From assembly GCA_963680875.1 (NCBI GenBank), contig OY804588.1, forward strand, positions 79,508,829-79,572,828: a stretch of 64,000 nucleotides of DNA. Direction: 5' to 3'. A program made the position numbers and the translations under genes. This document shows positions 14,180-23,726 of the stretch, in pieces (within the stretch, counting starts at the first letter, position 1; the number at the start of each line of letters is the position of its first letter). The notes under the pieces are model-generated. The model made no database searches, was not told where the DNA came from, and was given only the letters and a program-made list of their open reading frames with translations. The DNA comes from Bathymodiolus brooksi. Its lineage: Eukaryota > Mollusca > Bivalvia > Mytilida > Modiolidae.

Positions 14180-15180
14180 TTTGTTCCTCACTTTCCTGGC
14201 TTAGTACATGCACTTCTATATTACTGCCTTTGTTCCTCACTTTCCTGGGTTAGTACAGACACTTCTATATTACTGCCTTTGTTCCTCACTTTCCTGGCTT
14301 AGTACATGCACTTCTATATTACTGCCTTTGTTCCTCACTTTCCTGGGTTAGTACAGGCACTTCTATATTACTGCCTTTGTTCCTCACTTTCCTGGGTTAG
14401 TACAGGCACTTCTATATTACCGCCGTTGTTCCTCACTTTCCTGGGTTAGTACAGGCACTTCTATATTACTGTCGTTGTTCCTCACTTTCCTGGGTTAGTA
14501 CAGGCACTTCTATATTACTGCCTTTGTTCCTCACTTTCCTGGGTTAGTACAGGCACTTCTATATTACTGCCTTTGTTCCTCACTTTCCTGGGTTAGTACA
14601 GGCACTTCTATATTACCGCCGTTGTTCCTCACTTTCCTGGGTTAGTACAGGCACTTCTATATTACTGCCTTTGTTCCTCACTTTCCTGGCTTAGTACATG
14701 CACTTCTATATTACTGCCTTTGTTCCTCACTTTCCTGGGTTAGTACAGGCACTTCTATATTACTGCCTTTGTTCCTCACTTTCCTGGCTTAGTACATGCA
14801 CTTCTATATTACTGCCTTTGTTCCTCACTTTCCTGGGTTAGTACAGGCACTTCTATATTACTGCCTTTGTTCCTCACTTTCCTGGGTTAGTACAGGCACT
14901 TCTATATTACCGCCGTTGTTCCTCACTTTCCTGGGTTAGTACAGGCACTTCTATATTACTGTCGTTGTTCCTCACTTTCCTGGGTTAGTACAGGCACTTC
15001 TATATTACTGCCTTTGTTCCTCACTTTCCTGGGTTAGTACAGGCACTTCTATATTACTGCCTTTGTTCCTCACTTTCCTGGGTTAGTACAGGCACTTCTA
15101 TATTACCGCCGTTGTTCCTCACTTTCCTGGGTTAGTACAGGCACTTCTATATTACTGCCTTTGTTCCTCACTTTCCTGGG
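14180..15180. repeat. Tandem duplication of a 10-unit (490 bp) block in the 49-bp satellite
   Basis: CATGCA units near 14210 and 14305 recur near 14700 and 14795. ACCGCCGTTG units near 14418 and 14615 recur near 14908 and 15105. All offsets are about 490 bp (10 x 49). Confidence 0.75.
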
Positions 15181-16439
15181 TTAGTACAGGCACTTCTATA
15201 TTACTGCCTTTGTTCCTCACTTTCCTGGCTTAGTACAGACACTTCTATATTACTGCCTTTGTTCCTCACTTTCCTGGGTTAGTACAGGCACTTCTATATT
15301 ACTGTCGTTGTTCCTCACTTTCCTGGGTTAGTACAGGCACTTCTATATTACTGCCTTTGTTCCTCACTTTCCTGGGTTAGTACAGGCACTTCTATATTAC
15401 TGCCTTTGTTCCTCACTTTCCTGGCTTAGTACAGGCACTTCTATATTACTGCCTTTGTTCCTCACTTTCCTGGCTTAGTACAGACACTTCTATATTACTG
15501 CCTTTGTTCCTCACTTTCCTGGGTTAGTACAGACACTTCTATATTACTGCCTTTGTTCCTCACTTTCCTGGGTTAGTACAGACACTTCTATATTACTGCC
15601 TTTGTTCCTCACTTTCCTGGGTTAGTACAGACACTTCTATATTACTGCCTTTGTTCCTCACTTTCCTGGGTTAGTACAGGCACTTCTATATTACTGCCTT
15701 TGTTCCTCACTTTCCTGGGTTAGTACAGGCACTTCTATATTACTGCCTTTGTTCCTCACTTTCCTGGGTTAGTACAGACACTTCTATATTATTGCCTTTG
15801 TTCCTCACTTTCCTGGCTTAGTACATGCACTTCTATATTACTGCCTTTGTTCCTCACTTTCCTGGCTTAGTACAGGCACTTCTATATTACCGCCGTTGTT
15901 CCTCACTTTCCTGGCTTAGTACAGACACTTCTATATTACTGCCTTTGTTCCTCACTTTCCTGGCTTAGTACAGACACTTCTATATTACTGCCTTTGTTCC
16001 TCACTTTCCTGGCTTAGTACATACACTTCTATATTGCTGCCTTTGTTCCTCACTTTCCTGGCTTAGTACAGGCACTTCTATATTACTGCCTTTGTTCCTC
16101 ACTTTCCTGGCTTAGTACAGACACTTCTATATTACTGTCGTTGTTCCTCACTTTCCTGGCTTAGTACAGACACTTCTATATTACTGCCTTTGTTCCTCAC
16201 TTTCCTGGCTTAGTACAGACACTTCTATATTACTGCCTTTGTTCCTCACTTTCCTGGCTTAGTACAGACACTTCTATATTACTGCCTTTGTTCCTCACTT
16301 TCCTGGCTTAGTACAGACACTTCTATATTACTGCCTTTGTTCCTCACTTTCCTGGCTTAGCACAGACACTTCTATATTACTGCCTTTGTTCCTCACTTTC
16401 CTGGCTTAGTACATGCACTTCTATATTACTGCCTTTGTT

Positions 16440-16882
16440 CCTCATTTTCCTGGCTTAGTACAGACACTTCTATATTACTGCCTTTGTTCCTCACTTTCCT
16501 GGCTTAGTACAGGCACTTCTATTTTACTGCCTTTGTTCCTCACTTTCTTGGCTTAGTACAGGCACTTCTATATTACTGCCTTTGTTCCTCACTTTCCTGG
16601 CTTAGTACAGACATTTCTATATTACTGCCTTTGTTCCTCACTGTCCTGGCTTAGTACAGACACTTCTATATTACAGCCTTTGGTCCTCACTTTCCTGGCT
16701 TAGTACAGGCACTTCTATATTACTGCCTTTGTTCCTCACTGTCCTGGCTTAGTACAGACACTTCTCTATTACTGCCTTTGTTCCTCACTTTCCTGGCTTA
16801 GTACAGACACTTCTATATTACAGCCTTTGTTCCTCACTTTCCTGGCTTAGTACAGAAACTTCTATATTACTGCCTTTGTTCC
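16440..16882. repeat. Diverged right edge of the 49-bp array
   Basis: In the last nine or so units, private substitutions become frequent: CATTTTCC, TATTTTAC, CTTTCTTGG, CATTTC, CTGTCCTGG, TTACAGCC, TTGGTCC and TTCTCTATT. Nearly every unit here has GGCTTAG rather than GGGTTAG. The core of the array lacks such private changes. The array then stops abruptly at about 16882. Confidence 0.85.
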
Positions 16883-17534
16883 CATGTGCTATCATCAGAA
16901 CGCTAAACTAAGCAAACAAATATATTTATTTATCCATCACCATGGCATTAACCTATAGTACAAAATAACAAAGTCATGTTCAACAACAGAACATTACATC
17001 TATTCATCGCACGTGACGGAATCTATGACGTATTTCCTGTTTGTTTTCCCTTTGATATATTTCTGCTTTGTTTGTTAATATTATTCACATTAGTTCACAA
17101 CCCTGCGATATAAAGGGAGGGAAGTGATTTTCTAATGAAGCAGAAACCAACAAAGACATTCTTGCCATCCATTTTAAATTATCTCCGGTGACTGCTTCCG
17201 CTAATGCGCAGATGGATGAGATTATTTTATATTATCATCAGCTCAATTATATATGATATCGATTGTAAGGATTAATGAAATTACAAATAGCTTTGATGGT
17301 ACCCAAATCCTCATCCAGAATTAATAAAAACGTAGATATCAAATTTGGTGCGATTGGGTTGATATCTTTGTAATTGTATATATTGAAAGTTAAATTATAT
17401 TGCTTAGTTTTACTACAAGTGAGTAGAATAGACATCAACATTTGTTTTCGTTCATTTTTAGTCAAAGTCAAATAGCGTTGATTGTACCCTAATCCCCATC
17501 CAGAATTAAATTGGATTTATATCTTTGTAGCTGT
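16883..17534. other. Single-copy AT-rich spacer, no supported gene
   Basis: No recognisable gene or RNA. A 74-codon minus-strand open frame (17247-17471) has no known motif and AT-driven composition, so I do not call it. The stretch around GATATCTTTGTAATTG (about 17360-17420) is loosely repeated near 17515-17535 and again at 17655-17715 (GATATCTTTGTACCTG, ATTATATTGTTTGG). This suggests an old imperfect direct repeat that the foldback element at 17536 interrupts or joins. Confidence 0.6.
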
Positions 17535-17535
17535 A

Positions 17536-17653
17536 TACAGTCAAACCTTCACAGAAGGTCACCTCTATTAAGCAGTCATCTGTATTTGCACCTGTTTTAA
17601 AAGACGTTTTTCTTTGTCCCAAAGGTGACCTCTTATTACAAATTTGACTGGAT
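17536..17653. mobile_element. Foldback / MITE-like element (about 118 bp)
   Basis: The left end reads CAGTCAAACCTTC followed by AGAAGGTCACCTC. The right end read backwards on the other strand gives CAGTCAAATTTG followed by TAAGAGGTCACCT. Over about 27 bases the two ends are inverted copies with a few mismatches, around a loop of roughly 60 bp. The CAGTCAAACC terminus with GGTCACC inside resembles short palindromic elements I recall as common in invertebrate genomes. There is no coding capacity, so if mobile it would depend on a transposase supplied elsewhere. Confidence 0.65.
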
Positions 17654-17768
17654 TGATATCTTTGTACCTGAATATATTTAAAATTAAAAGGGGGATTATA
17701 TTGTTTGGTTTCAAAGTAAAAACAAGTTTATGTCGTCATAGCTATATTTAAAATTCTTCTCTGGATTC

Positions 17769-18349
17769 TGAGGTTTCCAGTCTTTTTATCTTGAGGTTTC
17801 CAGTCTTTTTATCTTGAGGTTTCCAGTCTTTTTATCTTGATGTTTTCAGTCTTTTTATCTTGAGGTTTCCAGTCTTTTTATCTTGAGGTCTCCAGTCTTT
17901 TTATTTTGATATTTCCAGTCTTTTTATCTTGAGGTTTACAGTCTATTTATCTTGAGGTTTCCAGTCTTTTTTTATCTTGAGGTCTCCAGTCTTTTTATCT
18001 TGATATTTCCAGTCTTTTTATCTTGAGGTTTCCAGTCTTTTTATCTTGAGGTTTCCAGTCTTTTTATCTTGAGGTTTCCAATCTTTTTATCTTGAGGTTT
18101 CCAGTCTTTTTATTTTGAGGTTTCCAGTCTTTTTATCTTGAGGTTTCCAGTCTTTTTATCTTGAGGTTTCCAGTCTTTTTATTTTGAGGTTTCCAGTCTT
18201 TTTATCTTGAGGTTTCCAGTCTTTTTATCTTGAGGTTTCCAGTCTTTTTATCTTGAGGTTTCCAGTCTTTTTATCTTGAGGTATTCAGTCTTTTTATCTT
18301 GAGGTTTCCAGTCTTTTTATCTTGAGGTTTCCAGTCTTTTTATCTTGAT
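17769..18349 (-). repeat. 23-bp satellite, short inverted arm (about 25 copies)
   Basis: Tandem units read on the plus strand as TTCCAGTCTTTTT then ATCTTGAGGT, which is the reverse complement of the large array starting at 21982. Variants match those of the large array: GATATTTCC, GAGGTCTCC, GATGTTTTC and TATTTTGAG. It ends on the spacer side at TATCTTGAT (18349). Confidence 0.97.
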
Positions 18350-18902
18350 ATTACTCACAATATACTCAATCAACCAATTATATGTAAAGCTACACAAAGT
18401 CTCCATGCTAGGATGTTTGCACATATCTCGGTTCATGAATAATCACATTAAATGTTCAATACAACAGAGATTTTAACCACATACCAATTGTATGTAAAAC
18501 TGATTGCTTTGGACTTTTATCGTGACAGTGGGTTATTAGAACGGATTGTACGAATACTATCATGTTGCTTTTTTGTATCGTGGAACTAATTAAAATAAAG
18601 TGTATAGTTGATTTATTTACTACCTGCTTTACGATGTTATTAATTAGGTACATTATTTAGAAAAAAAAGAAATATACAGAATTGTACGTATCCATGGTAA
18701 CGGGAAACTCGTTAATCTACTAACGTAATGGATATTTGAACGGAAACACGGAATTGAATCTTTTTCGCAGTATTTTTTCCTTACTTTAAACATATTTTAT
18801 TGTTTAAAAAGATAAAAGCATAAGACAAAAATAAATAGTATACTATCTCTTTCATTGGCCTCGAGTTGAGTCTGTGATTGTTGTTGTGATTGTTGTTATG
18901 AA
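18350..18902. other. AT-rich unique spacer, no supported gene
   Basis: No gene is recognised. The 65-codon minus-strand frame at 18456-18653 shows no family motif. Two related short pieces, CAACCAATTATATGTAAA near 18370 and TACCAATTGTATGTAAA near 18481, suggest a small old duplication. An X-box-like motif lies at 18688-18701. The sequence becomes TTG-rich just before the ATG microsatellite. Confidence 0.5.
18688..18701. promoter_or_regulatory. X-box-like (RFX) motif candidate
   Basis: GTATCCATGGTAAC is an imperfect palindrome close to the RFX X-box consensus (GTNRCC, 0-3 bases, RGYAAC). One half-site matches fully and the other has one mismatch. No adjacent gene is visible, so a chance match is likely. 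Confidence 0.2.

Positions 18903-18941
<39 letters not shown>
18903..18941 (+). repeat. (ATG)13 microsatellite
   Basis: Thirteen uninterrupted ATG triplets (equally GAT or TGA) follow a TTG-rich stretch. This is a simple sequence repeat and probably length-polymorphic. Confidence 0.98.
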
Positions 18942-19218
18942 TCTACTTTCTACTAGAACAACACGCTTGATCATATATTCATAGTGCCAGCCCTTGGAAA
19001 CAACAATCGGCTGGTATGCATGTTACTCGATTTCAAACTCTTATTAAAACATGTTGCGATGACAACCATATATATTTGAAACCATTGGTAAGCTGAATGG
19101 GTGTCTAAAATGTCTTAGAGAATACATGGATATAATAGAAATAAAAATTTAAGAATTGATTAATATCATCGAATACACTGAAATTTGTATAAAGTATTTC
19201 TACGGTATATATAATCTT

Positions 19219-19292
19219 CAACTTGTTGAAGCCAATAATGATATCGATACAACATCAACTTGTTGAAGCCAATATTGATATCGATACAACAT
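19219..19292 (+). repeat. 37-bp tandem duplication
   Basis: Two copies starting at 19219 and 19256 begin CAACTTGTTGAAGCCAATA and continue GATATCGATACAACAT, with a single difference (AATAATG versus AATATTG). A third partial copy, CAACTTGTTGAAGGCAATA, starts at 19441 after an intervening SINE fragment. The motif is therefore tied to the SINE copies around it. Confidence 0.9.
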
Positions 19293-19438
19293 TATGTGAT
19301 AAAGTTTGCCAGTGACTTGCGACAGGTCGATGGTTTTTTCGGGTACTCCGTTTTCCTCTACCAATAAAACTGACCGCGACGATATAACTGAAATATTGCT
19401 GAAAGTGGCGTTAAACACCATAAACCAACCAACCATTC
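19285..19438 (+). mobile_element. 5'-truncated V-type SINE
   Basis: It contains ATTATGTGATAAAGTTTGCC, a V-like core (TTTTTTCGGGTACTCC then GTTTTCCTCTACC), and the 3' part ATATAACTGAAATATTGC then TGAAAGTGGCGTTAAACACC. It ends in a CCAACCAACC-type tail. No tRNA-like head is present, so it is a 5'-truncated insertion. The same order of blocks recurs at 58396 and 62344. Confidence 0.85.
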
Positions 19439-19462
19439 TTCAACTTGTTGAAGGCAATATTG

Positions 19463-19556
19463 GTAACCCGGTTTCCTCTAATAATAGAACTAACCGCCAC
19501 GATATAACTGTAATATTGCTGAAAGTGGCGTTAAACAACAATCACGCACTCACTCA
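19463..19556 (+). mobile_element. Second truncated SINE copy
   Basis: It begins inside the V-like core (AACCCGGTTTCCTCTAATAA), continues GATATAACTGTAATATTGC and GAAAGTGGCGTTAAAC, and ends in a (CACT)n-like tail. It is separated from the preceding SINE only by the third partial copy of the 37-bp repeat. The tail differs from that of its neighbour, so this is a separate insertion or subfamily. Confidence 0.8.
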
Positions 19557-20473
19557 GCTTGTTTCAGGCGATCAGTATATGGTAGAATATGCTTAAATAG
19601 ATTTCAACCACTACATGTAAAAATTATATCAAATCTAATCATTGTCTAGACCTTAATAATAGAATTTACAGACGCGAAACATATACGATTCTTTAGATCT
19701 TATATATTTCAGGAAAGAATCTTGTCAAGCATTCTAAGATTAATTATTTGAATTTGAATAATCGTGTGCGTGGAAATGTTTACGTCAAAAATATTATGGA
19801 CACAGAGATGTTATCTACTCAATTATAACGTTTGTGTAAAAGAAGCGGAAATATTAGACAGACATTCTATTTCATTTTGACATGTGCATTAGGAAACATT
19901 TCTTTTATTTTATGCAGCCATAATTTTTATAATGGTTGATTTCACAATCTTAGAATTCACCGTAAAGAAATAGTGATGCAGAATATACAGTCACGCATGC
20001 GTCGTTTGTCAGTGTTTTGCCGTTATTCATTTGTTTCCAAGTTTTGATTTCGCTTTAGAGTGTATGGATATGACAATAGTTCTTTCTAAATGATAGAATT
20101 TGATATATCTATTATAAGAAAGGAAAGTTTAAACTGATATCGGGAATTCCCCGGCCCAATATCAACAAAGCGAACAGTCACCTCTCACCTGAGCTCACTG
20201 AATATAGAAAAAGACCACGACATATATATGACGTTGGTAATCCAGATCTAGGCACTAAATGTGGCGGGGATTAAAAATAAGCATACATATATTTGAATTA
20301 AGCCATAATCCCATACTACCGAAAAATACCGACAAAGAACAGAGACAAGAGAGATATTATTTGGCCACTGTTCGCATTTGTTCTCTGGAAAAGAGCAGCA
20401 TTCTCCCATCGTAAAATAATATTGTCCATCTTCAATTTCCATTTAGGAACCAATACATCATATAGTCAACAAG
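19557..20473. other. Unique AT-rich spacer, no supported gene
   Basis: I see no gene, RNA or known repeat here. Short frames (for example 20248-20442 minus) carry no recognisable motif. Confidence 0.5.
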
Positions 20474-20688
20474 GAGGGTTTGAAACTGCCAAAGAGGTAA
20501 GCATAATCTATAAATCGAAGAAAGACATACAAGACAATGGCCAACAGAAAAAAGACAAAAGGACAAACAACGATCTACAAAACACTGCACAAAAAACTAA
20601 AGATCGAGTAACACGTACCCCACTAAAAACGGAAGAATGAGGGATGAACCCAGGTACTCCGGAAAGGTAAGCAGTTCCTGCTCCACAT
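20474..20688 (+). mobile_element. Dispersed mussel-type repeat, copy 1
   Basis: Blocks in order: GAAACTGCCAAAGAGGTAAG, TAAATCGAAGAAAGACA, AATGGCCAACAGAAAAAAG, GACAAACAACGATCTACAAA, GAGTAACACGTACCCCACTA, then CAGGTACTCCGGAAAGGTAA and GCAGTTCCTGCTCCACA. The same ordered blocks appear at 59079 (plus) and, reverse complemented, at 59485, 62965 and 63553. From memory this resembles a very abundant non-coding repeat of marine mussel genomes. The 72-codon open frame inside it (20422-20640) is not conserved in the other copies and is not called. Confidence 0.75.
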
Positions 20689-20727
20689 AATTATTTGAAT
20701 ATTCATGCAAACTATAGTTTAAAGATG

Positions 20728-20894
20728 CTAATGGGGTAGTCAAGAAAAACTGACATACAATGGGCCAAATAGTACAAAAGACAAACAATTTTTGACATAA
20801 CACATGACAAATAGGAACACCAATAAAACCGATGGTGAACACAGATGCTCCGGAACTGTAAGCAGTTCCTGCTCCATTAGTGGTATCCGTCATT
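20728..20894 (+). mobile_element. Dispersed mussel-type repeat, copy 2 (rearranged)
   Basis: It lies about 40 bp after copy 1. It shares CTGACATACAATGGGCCA, AAAAGACAAACAA, AGATGCTCCGGAACTGTAAG and CAGTTCCTGCTCCATTAGTG, ending GGTATCCGTCAT. This extends past the end of copy 1 into the 3' part (TAGTGG then ACCCGTCGT-like) that copy 4 also retains. It is internally shortened relative to copy 1. Confidence 0.7.
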
Positions 20895-21599
20895 TTGATA
20901 GTTAAGCGACATTAATATAATATCATCTGATATGGAAATTTTCGTTGAAATTAGGAAAAAAGGAAGAACGCAATATTGATTACCTTAATGTACTGGAGAT
21001 AAACTAATTGTTGTGCTCGGTACTTAAATGACCCAATTTAGTCTTTAAATAATTGACAAGAATAGCAGACGACAATTATCACGTGTGACTGATGTTATGT
21101 CTAAAATGGCAGAAGTTTCAATCATTCATAAAAATAAATGTTAGTAAATTAAGAGTTCTATATTTTAATAGCTGAAGTAAATGTCATGGTTAAAACAGAA
21201 TCACGTCCGGGTCTGTGATACAGATGACGAACAATGTCTCAGACTATATACCTGAAATAAAACGGTCAGCTTGACAGAATGCAGAATTGCAACATGAGGG
21301 TAATTGTAAACAGGCCAAGGTTAGCTCTAAAACATTAACTATCAAGTTAATCTAGAACAACGTATTTGAGATATGGACATTTCCATGACAATTTGTCAAG
21401 ACATAAAGAAGGAATACCACGTAGACAAGAATAGGGATTTAGGCTCCGGGAACAGCTGTAGTAAAATAATTGGATCTGAATAACACTGTGAAATAATGAC
21501 TGGATACGGGATATACAGAGATGACATGAGGTTTAGGTCAATAATTCGAGGTCGCATGAGTGATACACAGATTTCAATTAATAAAAAATCGTAGCTGTC
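20895..21599. other. Unique spacer, no supported gene
   Basis: I recognise no gene, RNA or repeat family. There is one isolated CACGTG at 21080. Confidence 0.5.
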
Positions 21600-21675
21600 T
21601 TATTTACTGTACACGATACGTTTCCTTAATGACTTTCATCAGGCACGCTCTAAGTTAAAAGAATGGAAAGCTAAG
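21600..21675 (+). repeat. Diverged single-copy relative of the 23-bp array's left junction
   Basis: TGTACACGATACGTTTCC, then TTTCATCAGGCACGCTCTA, then AGTTAAAAGAATGGAAAGCT aligns without gaps to the unique flank and first unit of the large array (TGTACAAGATGCTTTTATGG, TTCATCAGGTACGATCAAG, ATAAAAAGACTGGAAACCT at 21942-22007). By eye about 70% of roughly 55-65 positions match. It carries one diverged satellite unit together with its flank, which suggests the ancestral single-copy state. Confidence 0.7.
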
Positions 21676-21696
21676 CGATTTATAAGTTGTTGAGAG

Positions 21697-21767
21697 CAAA
21701 AAAAAACAAAGCAAACAACCACCCCGCCCCCCCAAAAAAAACAATAAAAAAACAAAAAAAAACAAAG
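21697..21767 (+). repeat. Low-complexity A-rich / C-tract stretch
   Basis: Runs of A separated by single C residues, with a CCCCGCCCCCCC tract at about 21722-21733. This is simple sequence with no further structure seen. Confidence 0.9.
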
Positions 21768-21981
21768 GGCCTAAAGAGGATTGCTGAAATCGGCCAAGGT
21801 CACTAGGAACTGTAAATGTCAATTATAAATATATCTAATAAACCATATCAATTTTGCCGAAAAACTGACTACTGGGCGGGTAGTCCACCAGCATAGGTAT
21901 CGACCCAGTCATAGCAATAAAAGTGAAGATATCTACATTAGTGTACAAGATGCTTTTATGGAATAACATTCATCAGGTACG
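21768..21981. other. Unique left flank of the large 23-bp array
   Basis: Non-repetitive DNA. Its last ~45 bp (from about 21937) is homologous to the segment near 21602. No gene is seen. Confidence 0.6.
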
Positions 21982-23726
21982 ATCAAGATAAAAAGACTGG
22001 AAACCTCAAGATAAAAAGACTGGAAACCTCAAGATAAAAAGACTGGAAACCTCAAAATAAAAAGACTGGAACCCTCAAGATAAAAATACTGGAAACCTCA
22101 AGATAAAACGATTGGAAATCTCAAGATAAAAAGACTGGAAACCTCAAGATAAAAAGACTGGAAACCTCAAGATAAAAAGACTGGAAACCTCAAGATAAAA
22201 AGACTGGAAACCTCAAGATAAAAAGACTGGAAACCTCAAGATAAAAAGACTGGAAACCTCAAGATAAAACGATTGGAAATCTCAAGATAAAAAGACTGGA
22301 AATCTCAAGATAAAAAGACTGGAAATATCAAGATAAAAAGACTGGAAATCTCAAGATAAAAAGACTGGAAACCTCAAGATAAAAAGACTGGAAACCTCAA
22401 GATAAAAAGACTGGAAACCTCAAGATGAAAAGACTGGAAATCTCAAGATAAAAAGACTGGAAATTTCAAGATAAAAAGACTGGAAACATCAAGATAAAAA
22501 GACTGGAAATCTCAAGATAAAAAGACTGGAAATCTCAAGATAAAAAGACTGGAAATATCAAGATAAAAAGACTGGAAATCTCAAGATAAAAAGACTGGAA
22601 ACCTCAAGATAAAAAGACTGGAAACCTCAAGATAAAAAGATTGGAAACCTCAAGATAAAAAGACTGGAAATCTCAAGATAAAAAGACTGGAAATCTCAAG
22701 ATAAAACGACTGGAAACTTCAAGATAAAAAGACTGGAAATCTCAAGATAAAAAGACTGGAAATATCAAGATAAAAAGACTGGAAACCTCAAGATAAAAAG
22801 ACTGGAAACCTCAAGATAAAAAGACTGGAAATATCAAGATAAAAAGACTGGAAACCTCAAGATAAAAAGACTGGAAACCTCAAGATAAAAATAGTGGAAA
22901 CCGCAAGATAAAAAGACTGGAAACCTCAAGATAAAAAGACTGGAAACCTCAAGATAAAAAGACTGGAAATCTCAAGATAAAAAGACTGGAAATCTCAAGA
23001 TAAAACGACTGGAAACTTCAAGATAAAGAGACTGGATATCTCAAGATAAAAAGACTGGAAAATATCAAGATAAAAAGACTGGAAACCTCAAGATTAAAAG
23101 ACTGGAAACCTCAAGATAAAAAGACTGGAAACCTCAAGATAAAAAGACTGGAAACCTCAAGATAAAAAGACTGGAAACCTCAAGATAAAAAGACTGGAAA
23201 TCTCAAGATAAAAAGACTGGAAACCTCAAGATAAAAAGACTGGAAATATCAAGATAAAAATAGTGGAAACCTCAAGATAAAAGGACTGGAAACCTCAAGA
23301 TAAAAAGACTGGAAATCTCAAGATAAAAAGACTGGAAATATCAAGATAAAAAGACTGGAAACCTCAAGATAAAAAGACTGGAAACCTCAAGATAAAAAGA
23401 CTGGAAATCTCAAGATAAAAAGACTGGAAATATCAAGATGAAAAGACTGGAAACCTCAAGATAAAAATAGTGGAAACCTCAAGATAAAAAGACTGGAAAT
23501 ATCAAGATAAAAAGACTAGAAATATCAAGATAAAAAGAATGGAAACCTCAAGATGAAAAGACTGGAAATCTCAAGATAAAAGACTGGAAACCTCAAGATA
23601 AAAAGACTGGAAACCTCAAGATAAAAAGACTGGAAATCTCAAGATAAAAAGACTGGAAATCTCAAGATAAAACAACTGGAAACTTCAAGATAAAAAGACT
23701 GGAAATCTCAAGATAAAAAGACTGGA

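Larger units (their letters stand above)
1..16882. repeat. 49-bp satellite array (about 344 copies, open at left edge)
   Basis: Direct head-to-tail repeats of 49 bp. The unit can be read as CTTCTATATTACTGCC, then TTTGTTCCTCACTTTCC, then TGGGTTAGTACAGACA. Starts fall at 1, 50, 99 and so on. The array begins before the window and ends where TGCCTTTGTTCC gives way to unrelated sequence at about 16882. Variation is concentrated at a few sites: ATT/ACT/GCT/ACC after TATATT, GCC/GTC, TTTG/GTTG, GGG/GGC before TTAG, and CAGACA/CAGGCA/CATACA/CATGCA. Single-base indels are rare. Because 49 is not a multiple of 3 and stops occur in the frames, no long open frame exists here. I do not recognise the family; it looks like a minisatellite-type satellite with no visible coding role. 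Confidence 0.98.

Noticed and set aside
1..16882. Telomere-related repeat, because each 49-bp unit contains GGGTTAG
   Set aside because: Only one such heptamer occurs per unit and many units have GGCTTAG. A telomeric array would be (TTAGGG)n.
17247..17471. 74-codon minus-strand frame as a small gene
   Set aside because: AT-driven composition, no motif, and an internal old direct repeat. Frames of this length are expected by chance.
19306..19596. 96-codon plus-strand frame across 19306-19596 and the 72-codon frame opposite it
   Set aside because: It consists of two SINE fragments and a tandem repeat. The repeated residues reflect the duplicated SINE core.
20422..20893. 72-codon plus-strand and 98-codon minus-strand frames
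   Set aside because: They lie within copies of the dispersed mussel-type repeat and are not kept open in the other copies of that family.
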